Shown here: positions 52,992-62,097 of the stretch, piece by piece
How positions within the stretch are numbered: the stretch's first letter is position 1
How the letters are laid out: every line of letters begins with the position of its first letter
Source of the DNA: Blautia parvula
GTDB taxonomy: Bacteria > Bacillota > Clostridia > Lachnospirales > Lachnospiraceae
Length of the DNA stretch: 64,000 bases
Direction: 5' to 3'
Assembly (NCBI RefSeq): GCF_020215665.1
Contig: NZ_CP084061.1
Location: 1,612,001-1,676,000, forward strand
The notes under the pieces: generated by a model
Database searches by the model: none
Told to the model about the DNA's origin: nothing
What the model saw: only the letters and a program-made list of their open reading frames with translations
Program-made: the position numbers and the translations under genes

Positions 52992-55487
52992 ATGTCTTCG
53001 TCAGGAAGGAATGAGAGTATACTCGTGAAAAAACAGATAAAACTGAAAAAACAAACAAAACCCCAGCTATCTGACAGTCAAGAGGAAAAAAAGGACCGCA
53101 GGATTCCAACCACCCGGTATCATCCGGATTACAAAACCGGGCTTACCAGCCAGCAGGTGCAGGAGCACAGACTTCACGGCTGGACCAACAAAGCGGTGGA
53201 CCCGCCGTCCAAGACCACAAAGGAAATCATACATGACAATGTCTTCACATATTTTAACTTAATCTTCGTAGTGCTGGCAGTCCTGCTCTGTATCGTGGGA
53301 TCTTTCCGGGATTTGACCTTTCTCCCAGTCATCATTGCCAACACTCTGATCGGTATTATTCAGGAGGTGCGTGCCAAACAGGTCCTGGATAATCTGACCA
53401 TGTTAAATGCCCCCAATGCCTCAGTGGTGCGTAACGGCAAAACTTCAGTGGTTAATGCCGAGGAACTGGTGCTGGATGATATGGTCATCTTCAAAGCCGG
53501 CAACCAGGTCTGCGCAGACGCAGAGGTCAGCGCCGGGGAAGTGCAGGTAAATGAATCCCTGCTCACCGGTGAATCGGATGAGATCACCAAGAAAAAAGGG
53601 GACCGGCTCATGTCAGGCAGCTTCATCGTATCCGGCCAGTGTCATGCAAGACTTGACAAAGTGGGGAAGGATTCCTATATCTCCCGCCTGACTCTGGAGG
53701 CCAAGGAAATGCAGAGCGGGGAACAGTCAGAGATGATACGCTCCCTGGATAAGCTGGTAAAATTCGTGGGCATCGCCATTATCCCCATTGGCCTTGTGCT
53801 GTTCATACAGGCATTTTTCTTCCAGCATGAGGCGTTTCGCTCCAGCGTCACCTCCATGGTGGCTGCTGTCATCGGCATGATCCCCGAAGGGCTGTACCTT
53901 CTCGCAAGCGTAGCTCTGGCCGTAAGCTCCATCCGCCTGGCCCAGAAAAAAGTCCTGCTGCACGATATGAAATGCATTGAAACGCTGGCAAGGGTCAACG
54001 TGCTCTGTGTAGATAAGACGGGAACCATCACGGAAAACTCCATGGAAGTCCAGGAGGTCATTGCAACGGAAGATTACGATTCCGAAGAGATGGAACCACT
54101 GTCTGTGATGATCGGGGATTTTGCAGCGGCCATGAGCAGTGACAACATCACCATGGCTGCCATCAAAAAACATTTCAAAACTACCTCCGGCAAAAAGGCC
54201 GTGAGCAAAACAGGCTTCTCCTCTGCCACCAAATACAGCAGTGTGACCTTTGAGGATGTGACCTGTGTATTGGGCGCCCCGGAGTTTGTGCTGAAAGAGG
54301 ATTATGAGGATTACAGAGATGAAATATTAGAATACGCCTCCAAAGGTTCCCGCGTCCTGGTATTCGGAACTTACGAGGAAAAGATTGACGGCAAAGCGCT
54401 CCAATGCCCCATCATCCCCTTAGGTTACATTCTCCTTGCAAATCCCATCCGCAGGCAGGCAAAGGAGACTTTTACCTACTTTGCCGAGCAGGGTGTGGAG
54501 GTGAAGGTGATTTCCGGGGATAATCCCACTACGGTATCTGAAGTGGCAAAGCAGGCAGGTATCGCCGGGGCTGAGAATTATGTGGATGCCTCGGAACTGG
54601 AGACAGACGCGGAAATGCGGGAGGCTGTCCTGAACAGCACCGTCTTCGGGCGTGTCACTCCCAACCAGAAGAGACAGTTTGTACAGATCTTAAAGGAAGC
54701 CGGCAAAACAGTTGCCATGACAGGAGACGGTGTCAACGATGTGCTGGCCCTGAAGGATGCGGACTGCAGCATTGCCATGGCCTCAGGAAGTGACGCGGCA
54801 GCCCAGGCTTCCCAGCTTGTACTGCTGGAATCTGATTTTTCCTGTATGCCGCAGGTGGTTCTGGAAGGACGGCGGGTGGTAAATAATATCCAGCGTTCCG
54901 CCAGTTTGTTCCTGGTTAAGAATATTTTTTCCTTCCTGCTCTCCCTGTTCTCAGTTGTATTTATGCTGACCTATCCGCTGGAACCCTCACAGGTATCCCT
55001 GATCAGCATGTTCACCATCGGCATCCCGGCCTTTTTCCTGGCGCTGGAGCCGAATAAAAATATCATCAAGGGGCATTTTCTCACCAATGTATGCCTGAAA
55101 GCCATGCCGGCGGCACTGACGGACGTTCTGGCAGTAGGAGCGCTGGTGGTGTTCGGGCGGACCTTTGGAGTAAACTCCACGGATATCTCAACCGCGGCCA
55201 CCATGCTGCTGGCAATCGTGGGATTTATGATCCTCTACAAGATCAGCGCGCCCATGAACAAGATCCGTGTGGGGATTTTGCTGGGAACCATTGCCGGGCT
55301 TATCTTCTGCAGTCTGTTTTTAAACAACCTGTTTGCCCTCACCGGCATGTCCACCAAATGTATTATGCTCTTCGTGGTATTTGCCATTGCCACAGAACCG
55401 GTGCTCAGATACCTCACCATGGCAATCGAAAAATGCCGCAATCTATATCTCCGTCTAAAAGAGCACGGGATAAACGGATTATCATAA
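52992..55487 (+). CDS. P-type cation ATPase (HAD-IC; CtpE/YfgQ-like)
   Basis: An 831-residue ATP-driven cation pump. Motifs: TGES (192-195) in the actuator domain, PEGL (298-301) in helix 4, phosphorylated Asp341 in DKTGTIT, and GDGVNDVLALKDAD in the hinge. No heavy-metal CPC motif and no N-terminal metal-binding domain. The PEGL motif and the layout of six to eight helices with a 'FTYFNLIF' first helix place it with CtpE-like pumps, for which Ca2+ is the reported substrate in mycobacteria; here the ion is uncertain. The basic N-terminus (KKQIKLKKQTK) is unusual. Start at 52992 is uncertain: GTG at 53025 is an alternative. Confidence 0.88.
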   Translation: MSSSGRNESILVKKQIKLKKQTKPQLSDSQEEKKDRRIPTTRYHPDYKTGLTSQQVQEHRLHGWTNKAVDPPSKTTKEIIHDNVFTYFNLIFVVLAVLLCIVGSFRDLTFLPVIIANTLIGIIQEVRAKQVLDNLTMLNAPNASVVRNGKTSVVNAEELVLDDMVIFKAGNQVCADAEVSAGEVQVNESLLTGESDEITKKKGDRLMSGSFIVSGQCHARLDKVGKDSYISRLTLEAKEMQSGEQSEMIRSLDKLVKFVGIAIIPIGLVLFIQAFFFQHEAFRSSVTSMVAAVIGMIPEGLYLLASVALAVSSIRLAQKKVLLHDMKCIETLARVNVLCVDKTGTITENSMEVQEVIATEDYDSEEMEPLSVMIGDFAAAMSSDNITMAAIKKHFKTTSGKKAVSKTGFSSATKYSSVTFEDVTCVLGAPEFVLKEDYEDYRDEILEYASKGSRVLVFGTYEEKIDGKALQCPIIPLGYILLANPIRRQAKETFTYFAEQGVEVKVISGDNPTTVSEVAKQAGIAGAENYVDASELETDAEMREAVLNSTVFGRVTPNQKRQFVQILKEAGKTVAMTGDGVNDVLALKDADCSIAMASGSDAAAQASQLVLLESDFSCMPQVVLEGRRVVNNIQRSASLFLVKNIFSFLLSLFSVVFMLTYPLEPSQVSLISMFTIGIPAFFLALEPNKNIIKGHFLTNVCLKAMPAALTDVLAVGALVVFGRTFGVNSTDISTAATMLLAIVGFMILYKISAPMNKIRVGILLGTIAGLIFCSLFLNNLFALTGMSTKCIMLFVVFAIATEPVLRYLTMAIEKCRNLYLRLKEHGINGLS

Positions 55488-55540
55488 AACGAGTGCAGGC
55501 TGCCGCCGCTTACCGCCGGTATCCTGCACTCGTTTCTTTT
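55486..55540. terminator. Bidirectional terminator after the P-type ATPase
   Basis: AAACGAGTGCAGG pairs with CCTGCACTCGTTT (55523-55535), then TCTTTT. It overlaps the end of the flavodoxin-like gene. Confidence 0.87.
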
Positions 55541-56165
55541 ATTTCTGCATAATGAAATGTGTTGCTATGCGCTCCTCATATTCCGGTAACGAAATACCCT
55601 TTTCACGGCCCGCCTCAATGCATTTCAGCAGCCATGCCATATTCTCTCCCAAAGTACGCATGGTCTGCAGTCCTTCCCCGTCTTTTCTCACATCTTCCGG
55701 CGTAAATCCGTGTACCTGATTCCAATACTGGGATGAGACAACCGGCATGCTGCTGATGGTGAAATATTTGTTCAGCCGGTCAAATGCCGCGCTGGCACCG
55801 CCTCTTCTGCAGGATACCACGCTGGCTCCCAGCTTTCCGGCCATTCTGCCGCCGCCGCTGTAGAACAAACGGTCCAGAAATGCGGTGAGCTGCCCGCTGG
55901 GGCCTGCATAGTAGACCGGAGAGCCGACTACAATAGCGTCAATGCTGTCCAGTTTATCTATCACCTCATTTACCTTGTCGTCAAAGACACATTTTCCTGT
56001 CTCTCTGCATTTGCCGCAGGCAATGCAGCCCGCCACCGGCTTTTTGCCCAGATACAGGATCTCTGTATCAATCCCGTGTTTCTGCAGCGTTTCCGCTGTC
56101 TCTGAGAGGGCTGTGTAGGTACAGCCGTGTTCGTTTGGACTTCCGTTGATCAAAAGAACTTTCAT
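55539..56165 (-). CDS. Flavodoxin-like NAD(P)H-dependent oxidoreductase with CxxC-type cluster motif
   Basis: A 208-residue flavoprotein with the FMN-binding start VLLINGSPNEHGCTYTAL and VGSPVYYAGPSGQLTAFLDR. The segment GCIACGKCRETGKC (about 46-59) is the compact Cys motif seen in iron-sulfur flavoproteins of anaerobes, so an Fe-S cluster is possible. It would shuttle electrons or reduce quinones or xenobiotics. It lies downstream of lon on the same strand, with a hairpin repeat in the 117-base gap, so co-transcription with lon is uncertain. Ribosome site GAAGGCAG is weak. Confidence 0.85.
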   Translation of the reverse strand: MKVLLINGSPNEHGCTYTALSETAETLQKHGIDTEILYLGKKPVAGCIACGKCRETGKCVFDDKVNEVIDKLDSIDAIVVGSPVYYAGPSGQLTAFLDRLFYSGGGRMAGKLGASVVSCRRGGASAAFDRLNKYFTISSMPVVSSQYWNQVHGFTPEDVRKDGEGLQTMRTLGENMAWLLKCIEAGREKGISLPEYEERIATHFIMQK

Positions 56166-56210
56166 TTATCTGCCTTCTTTCCCGTCTGCTGACGCTGATA
56201 CTTGACTGTT

Positions 56211-56277
56211 ACGCATCCAGCCTTTAAAAATCCCTTTGCTATGGGCTGGATGCCTGCTGACGCTGCCTTTTCCGCAC
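56211..56277 (-). repeat. Dispersed intergenic repeat, copy B, with 10-bp hairpin
   Basis: GCATCCAGCC (56213-56222) and GGCTGGATGC (56244-56253) form a perfect hairpin between lon and the flavodoxin gene. A 12-base direct repeat CTGCTGACGCTG flanks it (56186-56197 and 56254-56265). Shares a diverged core with 49920-49980. There is no T run, so it is not a simple terminator. Confidence 0.55.
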
Positions 56278-56281
56278 ATTT

Positions 56282-58549
56282 TTATGAAAAAACGCATTTC
56301 AGGACCTCCGCTGCTTTTTTCACCGGTATGATCTCCAGCTTTTCCTTCACCTCCTCTGCCACTTCCTCCAGGTCTTCCACATTTTCATAAGGGATAAATA
56401 CTTTCTTCACACCCGCTCTCTGGGCTGCCATCAGTTTCTCGGGAAGGCCGCCGATAGGCATAACGCCGCCGCGGAGTGAAACCTCACCTGTCATGGCATA
56501 TTCCGGGCTGACCGCATTTCCTGTCACAAGGGAGGACAGGGCAGTCACCAGGGTGATTCCCGCAGATGGACCGTCCTTTGGAACCGCTCCTGAGGGGACA
56601 TGGATATGAAGGTCCTTCTCGTCAAGCTGCTTCGTCTCCTCCGGGTACATGGCCTTTACCAGTGTCAGGGCTATCTCAGCGGATTCTTTCATTACATCTC
56701 CCAATTGTCCGGTGATCCTCACCTTTCCGCTTCCCCTGGTCAGCGTTGTCTCCACGAACAGAATTTCTCCTCCCGCCCGGGTCCAGGCCAGACCTGTCAC
56801 CACACCGGGTACGGCTTCCTGAAGAATCCCCTCGTGATGCATGGCGTTCCTTCCTAAAAATTCAGGGACACGTTTTTCACTGACTGTGATGCTCTTCTGT
56901 TCTCCCCTGACCAGCTTCACCGCAGCAAAGCGGCACAGGATATCCATCTGTTTTTTCAGACCGCGGACACCGGCCTCTGCCGTATAATCGCTGATGATCT
57001 TCATAATGGCCTCATCCGTCACCTTCAGGTTCTGGGCCTTGATGCCCATACTCTTCATAGCCTTGGGAAGCAGATGCTTTCTTGCAATATGGGACTTTTC
57101 AATGGGTGTATATCCCGGGAACTGGATCACTTCCATGCGGTTTAAAAGCGGCTCCGGTATGGTGTCTGTGCTGTTGGCCGTGCAGACGAAGAATACGTTT
57201 GACAGGTCATAGGGCACATTCATATAGTGGTCTGTAAAGCTGTTGTTCTGTTCCGGGTCCAGCACCTCCAGAAGTGCACTTGCCGGATCACCGCCGTAAT
57301 CCTTTGCCAGCTTATCCACTTCATCCAATACCATGACCGGGTTCATGGCTCCGCTTCGCTTCATGCCCTCCATGATCCGACCGGGCATGGCGCCTACATA
57401 CGTCCTTCTGTGTCCCCTTATCTCCGCCTCATCCCGGATACCGCCAAGGCTGATCCTTACATATTCCCTGTGGAGGGCTTTTGCAATACTCTGCCCGATA
57501 CTTGTCTTTCCGGTACCGGGAGCGCCTACAAAGAGAAGAATGGAGCCTGACTGTTTTTTATTCAATGCCATGACAGCAATCTGCTGGATGATCCTGTCCT
57601 TTACTTTTTTCAGTCCGTAATGTTCCTCATCCAGGATTTTTTCCGCTTCTCCCAGATCGATGTCAGGGTTCTCACCCGTTTTCCAGGACAGGCTTGTCAC
57701 AAAATCCAGATAATCGTAGAGAAGACCGTACTCGTGACTGTCCTTGCCCTCCTGCTTCATACGGTTTAATACCTTTTCAGCCTCTTTTCGTGCCTCCTCG
57801 TTCATACCCGACTCTTTTAGTTTGTTCTCAAATCTGCGCACATCGGAAATGTTTTCAGGATGCATCTCATCCAACTGATTCTGCAGAAAATCAATCTGTT
57901 TTTTAATGGCTGACTCTCTGTACGCCTGTTCATGCGTCTCCTTCTGGGCACTCTGGGCCTCCTCGCTGACTTTGAACAGCTCGATAAACTCGTAAATGGC
58001 CTTCTCGATCCGTTCACATCTCTGTCCTCTGGTATCCGCCTCCAAAACAGCATATTTTTCCGGCCAGGACAGATTCAGGTAACCGGAGAGGGCGCAGAGG
58101 ATCTCATTCATATTTTTCCAGTGCAGGATAAAGCTCCTTGCCCACACGCCCCACTGAAACATCTGCACAAATCTCAGTAAATCTCTTTTCAGTGTCTCAA
58201 AACGCTTCTGCATCTCTTCATCGGAAATATCCTCCACTTCACCGCAGATGGCTGCTGAAGCGGATATGGACTGCATGGTCACCTCCACATCGGAGATTGT
58301 GACCCGTTCCTTTGTACGGACACGAATATTTCCTTCCTCGTCTATGCTTTCGATCTTACCGGAAACCCCTATGGGACAGATATCCTCCGGTGTCATGTCC
58401 TCCCGTTTCTTATCCTGCTTCATCATCAGGAACAGAACATCCTCGCCCACATGCTCTGCTGTTATCTCCTGGTCTGTAAAAATATCTTTTTTGAAAAAAA
58501 AGGTAACGCCCGGCAGTATCATCATATCAAAAATAGGTATTGTAATCAT
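56282..58549 (-). CDS. lon: ATP-dependent protease Lon
   Basis: A 755-residue Lon protease that degrades misfolded and regulatory proteins in the cytosol. N-terminal LON substrate domain (about 1-195), AAA+ domain with Walker A GAPGTGKT (342-349) and Walker B VMVLDEVDK, and a C-terminal protease domain with the Ser662-Lys705 dyad (PKDGPSAG and GLPEKLMAA). The start ATG at 58547-58549 has GGAGG six bases upstream; the reading frame extends 10 codons further, into the CIRCE element. That operator suggests HrcA control, unlike the usual CtsR control of protease genes in Firmicutes. Confidence 0.96.
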   Translation of the reverse strand: MITIPIFDMMILPGVTFFFKKDIFTDQEITAEHVGEDVLFLMMKQDKKREDMTPEDICPIGVSGKIESIDEEGNIRVRTKERVTISDVEVTMQSISASAAICGEVEDISDEEMQKRFETLKRDLLRFVQMFQWGVWARSFILHWKNMNEILCALSGYLNLSWPEKYAVLEADTRGQRCERIEKAIYEFIELFKVSEEAQSAQKETHEQAYRESAIKKQIDFLQNQLDEMHPENISDVRRFENKLKESGMNEEARKEAEKVLNRMKQEGKDSHEYGLLYDYLDFVTSLSWKTGENPDIDLGEAEKILDEEHYGLKKVKDRIIQQIAVMALNKKQSGSILLFVGAPGTGKTSIGQSIAKALHREYVRISLGGIRDEAEIRGHRRTYVGAMPGRIMEGMKRSGAMNPVMVLDEVDKLAKDYGGDPASALLEVLDPEQNNSFTDHYMNVPYDLSNVFFVCTANSTDTIPEPLLNRMEVIQFPGYTPIEKSHIARKHLLPKAMKSMGIKAQNLKVTDEAIMKIISDYTAEAGVRGLKKQMDILCRFAAVKLVRGEQKSITVSEKRVPEFLGRNAMHHEGILQEAVPGVVTGLAWTRAGGEILFVETTLTRGSGKVRITGQLGDVMKESAEIALTLVKAMYPEETKQLDEKDLHIHVPSGAVPKDGPSAGITLVTALSSLVTGNAVSPEYAMTGEVSLRGGVMPIGGLPEKLMAAQRAGVKKVFIPYENVEDLEEVAEEVKEKLEIIPVKKAAEVLKCVFS

Positions 58550-58568
58550 ATGCATCCTCCTCACTTTA

Positions 58569-58595
58569 TCAGCACTCAACCCAATCGAGTGCTAG
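58569..58595. promoter_or_regulatory. CIRCE element (HrcA operator) upstream of lon
   Basis: TCAGCACTC - 9 bases - GAGTGCTAG, against the CIRCE consensus TTAGCACTC-N9-GAGTGCTAA; the seven inner bases of each arm pair perfectly. It lies between the lon promoter and start codon, where HrcA binding would block transcription until heat stress. Confidence 0.92.
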
Positions 58596-58608
58596 CATCA
58601 AGTTAAAA

Positions 58609-58637
58609 TATATAGCGAATCCGTTGGAATCCGCCAA
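58609..58637 (-). promoter_or_regulatory. Promoter of lon
   Basis: TTGGCG (58632-58637), 17 bases and TATATA (58609-58614) on the minus strand; start of transcription would fall at the edge of the CIRCE element. Confidence 0.68.
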
Positions 58638-58688
58638 GTATTGTGATATAATTTTACCATTCAATAATTATTTTACAAGTACGCAGTA

Positions 58689-58718
58689 TTTTCATACCTG
58701 GTATGCTTTTTCATACCT
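58689..58718 (+). promoter_or_regulatory. Candidate HxlR operator repeats
   Basis: TTTTCATACCT occurs twice, 19 bases apart (58689-58699 and 58708-58718), and the first overlaps the palindrome CATACC-T-GGTATG (58693-58705). They lie 65-95 bases before the hxlR gene and may be its own binding site. Confidence 0.5.
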
Positions 58719-58783
58719 ACTCAGATCCTATAGAAAGGAAAAGGCAGCTGTTCAACTGACTGAATGGCTGCAGGAAAGGATTT

Positions 58784-59167
58784 ATGTACGCATCATCCAT
58801 GGAAAAAGAGGAAAACAACACGGTCTGTCCGCTGAAGTACGCCCTGAATATGGTGGGAGGAAAATGGAAGCTCCCCATTATCTGTATCCTGGCACGGGAA
58901 GAATCCGTGCGGTACAACAGCCTGAAACGAAAGCTTGTAGGTATCACTAATATGATGCTCTCCCAGTCTCTAAAAGAACTGGAAGAAAACGGAATTGTCC
59001 ACCGGGAGCAGTATAATGAGATACCGCCCCGGGTGGAATATTCCCTCACAAAAGAAGGGCGCAGCATTCTGGAGCCGCTTGAAAGCCTGTCCAAATGGGG
59101 GAAACTCCATATGGATAAACTCCGGACACAATCCCCCTACTGCGGAGAATGCAGGGAGGTAAAATAG
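58784..59167 (+). CDS. HxlR-family transcriptional regulator
   Basis: A 127-residue winged-helix regulator. The family signature CPLKYALNMVGGKWKLPII covers residues 15-33, with the N-terminal Cys15 conserved in HxlR and used for redox or electrophile sensing in HypR-like members. NMMLSQSLKELEENGIV is the recognition helix region, and YSLTKEGRSILEPL the wing. AGGAAAGG precedes the ATG. Its end overlaps the convergent tocopherol-cyclase-like gene by 31 bases. A redox role near a flavodoxin-like gene is plausible but not shown. Confidence 0.9.
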   Translation: MYASSMEKEENNTVCPLKYALNMVGGKWKLPIICILAREESVRYNSLKRKLVGITNMMLSQSLKELEENGIVHREQYNEIPPRVEYSLTKEGRSILEPLESLSKWGKLHMDKLRTQSPYCGECREVK

Positions 59168-60072
59168 GTGCTGCCCGCACTTTCATCTGCCTGCTCAAAG
59201 GATGCCTGTTCTGAAATAATATCAAATACCAGCCCATCCCCCAGCCAGAATTCATATCTGACGCGGCAGGAAGGGCTTTCCCGGATCGTGCGGGTCATCT
59301 CCCCGCGCACGGGGGCTTTCAGGTCATGGGATGCCTCCTCCAGCCTGTGTACACAGAGCCGCATCTTCCCCTGCCTGACAGTCACTCTGCCCTCCCCGTA
59401 TTCCTCTATGCGGACGCCCAGATAAGTTGCCATTCTGTATTCCCTGCCCCTGCAGTGTACCACACAGATACACCCCTGAAAATGAAAGCCCAAAAAGGGA
59501 ATATCCGCAACAGACAGCATAACACTGCTGCGTTCCCCGTATCCGCACTGCGTCCAGAGATAGGACTTCGGAAAGGAACGGCCTTTGTCTGTCTCTATAT
59601 ACCCTCTTCCGCCTGTCATAGAGATTTTCCTGCCGTTTACCGTCAGTCCGCCTCTGAGACTGTGATGCATGCTCAGTACGCCGTGGCTGCACTGCAGGAA
59701 GGGAATATATTTAAAAAATCCCATAATATCATACCTCAACCTGTCAAAAGGCCCATACGCAATACTTCCCTTTACCGTCAAATCTCTGCTTTTTATATCC
59801 AGTTGTATTCCCTTTTCCGTGAAAATATTTCTTCCAATCCTTACAGCAAAGGGCTTTCTGCTGATGCGGCAGGCCTCCTTGGGATAAGTAAAATACCAGG
59901 AACCCTCCTCAGTCACGATCTGCAGGGATACGGTCCACTGTCCGTTCTGATCCGCATGGACTGCGGGAATAAATGCAATGGTATCGTCCCGGTTCTGGTG
60001 TTTCAGATACCAGCCTTCAAAATAAGGGAACAAAAATGCCGCACATCCCTTATGAATACATGTTTCTTTCAT
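59137..60072 (-). CDS. Tocopherol cyclase-like protein
   Basis: A 311-residue protein of the tocopherol cyclase-like family (two lipocalin-like beta barrels). Signatures: FPYFEGWYLKHQ near residue 18, GFFKYIPFLQCSHGVLSMHHSLRG (in parts: GFFKYIPFLQCSHG, LSMHHSLRG), GGRGYIETDKGRSFPKSYLW and the tryptophan-rich strands. In bacteria this family has no established activity; anaerobes do not make tocopherol, so another hydrophobic ligand or substrate is likely. No signal peptide is seen. The ATG at 60070-60072 has AGAGGTG six bases upstream; a GTG three codons earlier is possible. Convergent with hxlR. Confidence 0.82.
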   Translation of the reverse strand: MKETCIHKGCAAFLFPYFEGWYLKHQNRDDTIAFIPAVHADQNGQWTVSLQIVTEEGSWYFTYPKEACRISRKPFAVRIGRNIFTEKGIQLDIKSRDLTVKGSIAYGPFDRLRYDIMGFFKYIPFLQCSHGVLSMHHSLRGGLTVNGRKISMTGGRGYIETDKGRSFPKSYLWTQCGYGERSSVMLSVADIPFLGFHFQGCICVVHCRGREYRMATYLGVRIEEYGEGRVTVRQGKMRLCVHRLEEASHDLKAPVRGEMTRTIRESPSCRVRYEFWLGDGLVFDIISEQASFEQADESAGSTYFTSLHSPQ

Positions 60073-60204
60073 GTTCTTCACCTCTATGTCTCAGTTCCTC
60101 TGCACATGGGCACCGGTGTTTTACCGGCTGTGCCCATATGACTGCGTCTGTTTTATTGACATAGTTAGGATGTACGGCATTTCTAAACGCTATACGCTGT
60201 TTGT

Positions 60205-62007
60205 TCAGGCGTTTTTCTGTTCTTCTATTTTTTCCGCCAGGTCATTCAGATAGACCCAGCGCTCCATCTTCTCTTCCAGTTCTGCCTCCGCCTTTTCCTT
60301 CTCGGCAGTAATCTCAGACAGCTTTAATGAATTGGTGGCATTTGCCATCATATCTCTGTCCAGTTTTTCTATCTTCTCCTCCAGAGCCGCAATGTCATCG
60401 TCGATGGTATCATATTCTCTCTGTTCCTTGAACGTAAATTTCAGTTTGGCCGGACGGCTCTGCTTCCACTCTTTGGACCCTTCTTTTTTCTCCGGTATCT
60501 CCTTTTTCAGGGAAACACCGCTGTCCGTACCTGCAGACCTGTTTTTCCTGGCTTCCAGATAATCCGTGTATCCGCCCTCATACTGCTGCAGATGGCCATT
60601 GCCGTCAAATTCAAAGATCCGGTCCACCACATTGTCCAGAAAATACCTGTCATGGGACACTGTGATCACGATCCCGGAAAAAGAATTCAGATAATCCTCC
60701 AGAATGGTGAGCGTAGGGATATCCACATTGTTGGATGGCTCATCCAGAATATACACATTGGCTCCGCTTATGAGCACGGAGAGCAGGTACAGTCTTCTCT
60801 TCTCTCCGCCGGAGAGTTTACACACAGGCGTGTACTGCATATCCGGTGTAAATAAAAAGCGTTCCAGGAGCTGGGAGGCACTGATCTTTCCGTCTCTTGT
60901 CTGCACATACTCCGCAATATCCTTGATATAGTCGATCACCCGCTGGTTCGTATCCAGATCCGGTTCTTCCTGTGCCAGATAGCCGATCTTTATGGTCTCC
61001 CCGATTTCAATCTCTCCCGCGTCCGGCTGTATCAGACCTGCGATCATTCTGATCAGGGTGGATTTTCCGCAGCCATTGGGACCGATAATGCCCAGTCTCT
61101 GGTTTCTCAGCACAATGTAGTCAAAATCATCCACCAATTTGGTTTCACCATAGCTTTTGCTCACATGGTGCAGTTCGATGGTCTTTTTCCCCATCCTTGT
61201 CTCCACGGAATCCATCTCCACCGCCTGGTCCTGTACCGGAGCCTTACCGTTTTTCAAAGCTTCCAGACGTTCCAGCCTTGCCCTCTGCTTTGTACTCCTT
61301 GCTCTGCAGCCGCGCTTCGCCCACTCCAGCTCCATCCGAAGGACACTTTGCCGTTTGCGCTCAGATGCCAGTTCCATCTCCTCCCGCTCGGCCTTCAGCT
61401 CCAGGAATCTGGAATAATTGGCATCATAGCTGTACATATTTCCCCGGCTGATCTCCAGGATCCGGTTGGAGACCTTGTCCAGGAAGTAGCGGTCATGGGT
61501 CACCATGAGTACCACGCCCCTGTACTCCCGCAGGTACTCTTCCAGCCAGACGATCATCTCCTCATCCAGATGATTGGTAGGCTCGTCAAGCAGCAGAACG
61601 TCAAAATCAGAGGCCAGCACTTTAGCCATAGCCACCTTCCTTCTCTGCCCTCCTGACAACTGTGCAAGCGGTGTGTCATACTCCGCGATTCCAAGCTTCG
61701 TCAGATTGCTCTGCACCTTCCAGTCTGTCTCCGCCGACTTTCCTAGGGCATAGGAAGAGACCGTTGCATCTTGGGGAAATTCCGGGTTCTGAGGCAGATA
61801 TGCAATACGCAGTCCGTTCTGTCTGACGATCTGTCCTGCATCCGGCTCCTCGATTCCCGCAACCATTCTGAGAAGTGTGGTCTTTCCTGTGCCGTTGATC
61901 CCGATGATGCCTATCTTATCACCTTCGTGGATACCGAAAGATGCATCCTCGAAGATTGTCTTTTCTCCGTATATTTTACTGATATGTTCTATATTTAATA
62001 TGTTCAT
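60205..62007 (-). CDS. ABC-F family ATPase (Uup/YdiF-like)
   Basis: A 600-residue soluble protein with two ABC domains: Walker A GINGTGKTT with LSGGQRRKVAMAKVL, and GPNGCGKST with LSGGEKRRLYLLSVL. Between them is the charged ABC-F linker (about 205-290, rich in Arg/Glu/Lys). The C-terminal 70 residues (ALEEKIEKLDRDM...AELEEKMERW) form a coiled coil like that of Uup. ABC-F proteins act on the ribosome in translation control or antibiotic resistance; the coiled coil favours the housekeeping Uup/YdiF type over a resistance type (inference). Start at 62007 from GAGGAG; the longer frame to 62049 lacks a site. Confidence 0.92.
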   Translation of the reverse strand: MNILNIEHISKIYGEKTIFEDASFGIHEGDKIGIIGINGTGKTTLLRMVAGIEEPDAGQIVRQNGLRIAYLPQNPEFPQDATVSSYALGKSAETDWKVQSNLTKLGIAEYDTPLAQLSGGQRRKVAMAKVLASDFDVLLLDEPTNHLDEEMIVWLEEYLREYRGVVLMVTHDRYFLDKVSNRILEISRGNMYSYDANYSRFLELKAEREEMELASERKRQSVLRMELEWAKRGCRARSTKQRARLERLEALKNGKAPVQDQAVEMDSVETRMGKKTIELHHVSKSYGETKLVDDFDYIVLRNQRLGIIGPNGCGKSTLIRMIAGLIQPDAGEIEIGETIKIGYLAQEEPDLDTNQRVIDYIKDIAEYVQTRDGKISASQLLERFLFTPDMQYTPVCKLSGGEKRRLYLLSVLISGANVYILDEPSNNVDIPTLTILEDYLNSFSGIVITVSHDRYFLDNVVDRIFEFDGNGHLQQYEGGYTDYLEARKNRSAGTDSGVSLKKEIPEKKEGSKEWKQSRPAKLKFTFKEQREYDTIDDDIAALEEKIEKLDRDMMANATNSLKLSEITAEKEKAEAELEEKMERWVYLNDLAEKIEEQKNA

Positions 62008-62044
62008 TTGTGACGCTCCTCTTATTCTCATTCTGACCATATTC

Positions 62045-62073
62045 ATCATAAATGATTTTTAACAGAACGTCAA
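62045..62073 (-). promoter_or_regulatory. Promoter of the ABC-F gene
   Basis: TTGACG (62068-62073), 17 bases and TATGAT (62045-62050) on the minus strand. The leader would be only about 30 bases, leaving no room for a typical ABC-F attenuator. Confidence 0.68.
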
Positions 62074-62097
62074 CTTCTATCCGGACAGCCTTCCCTT

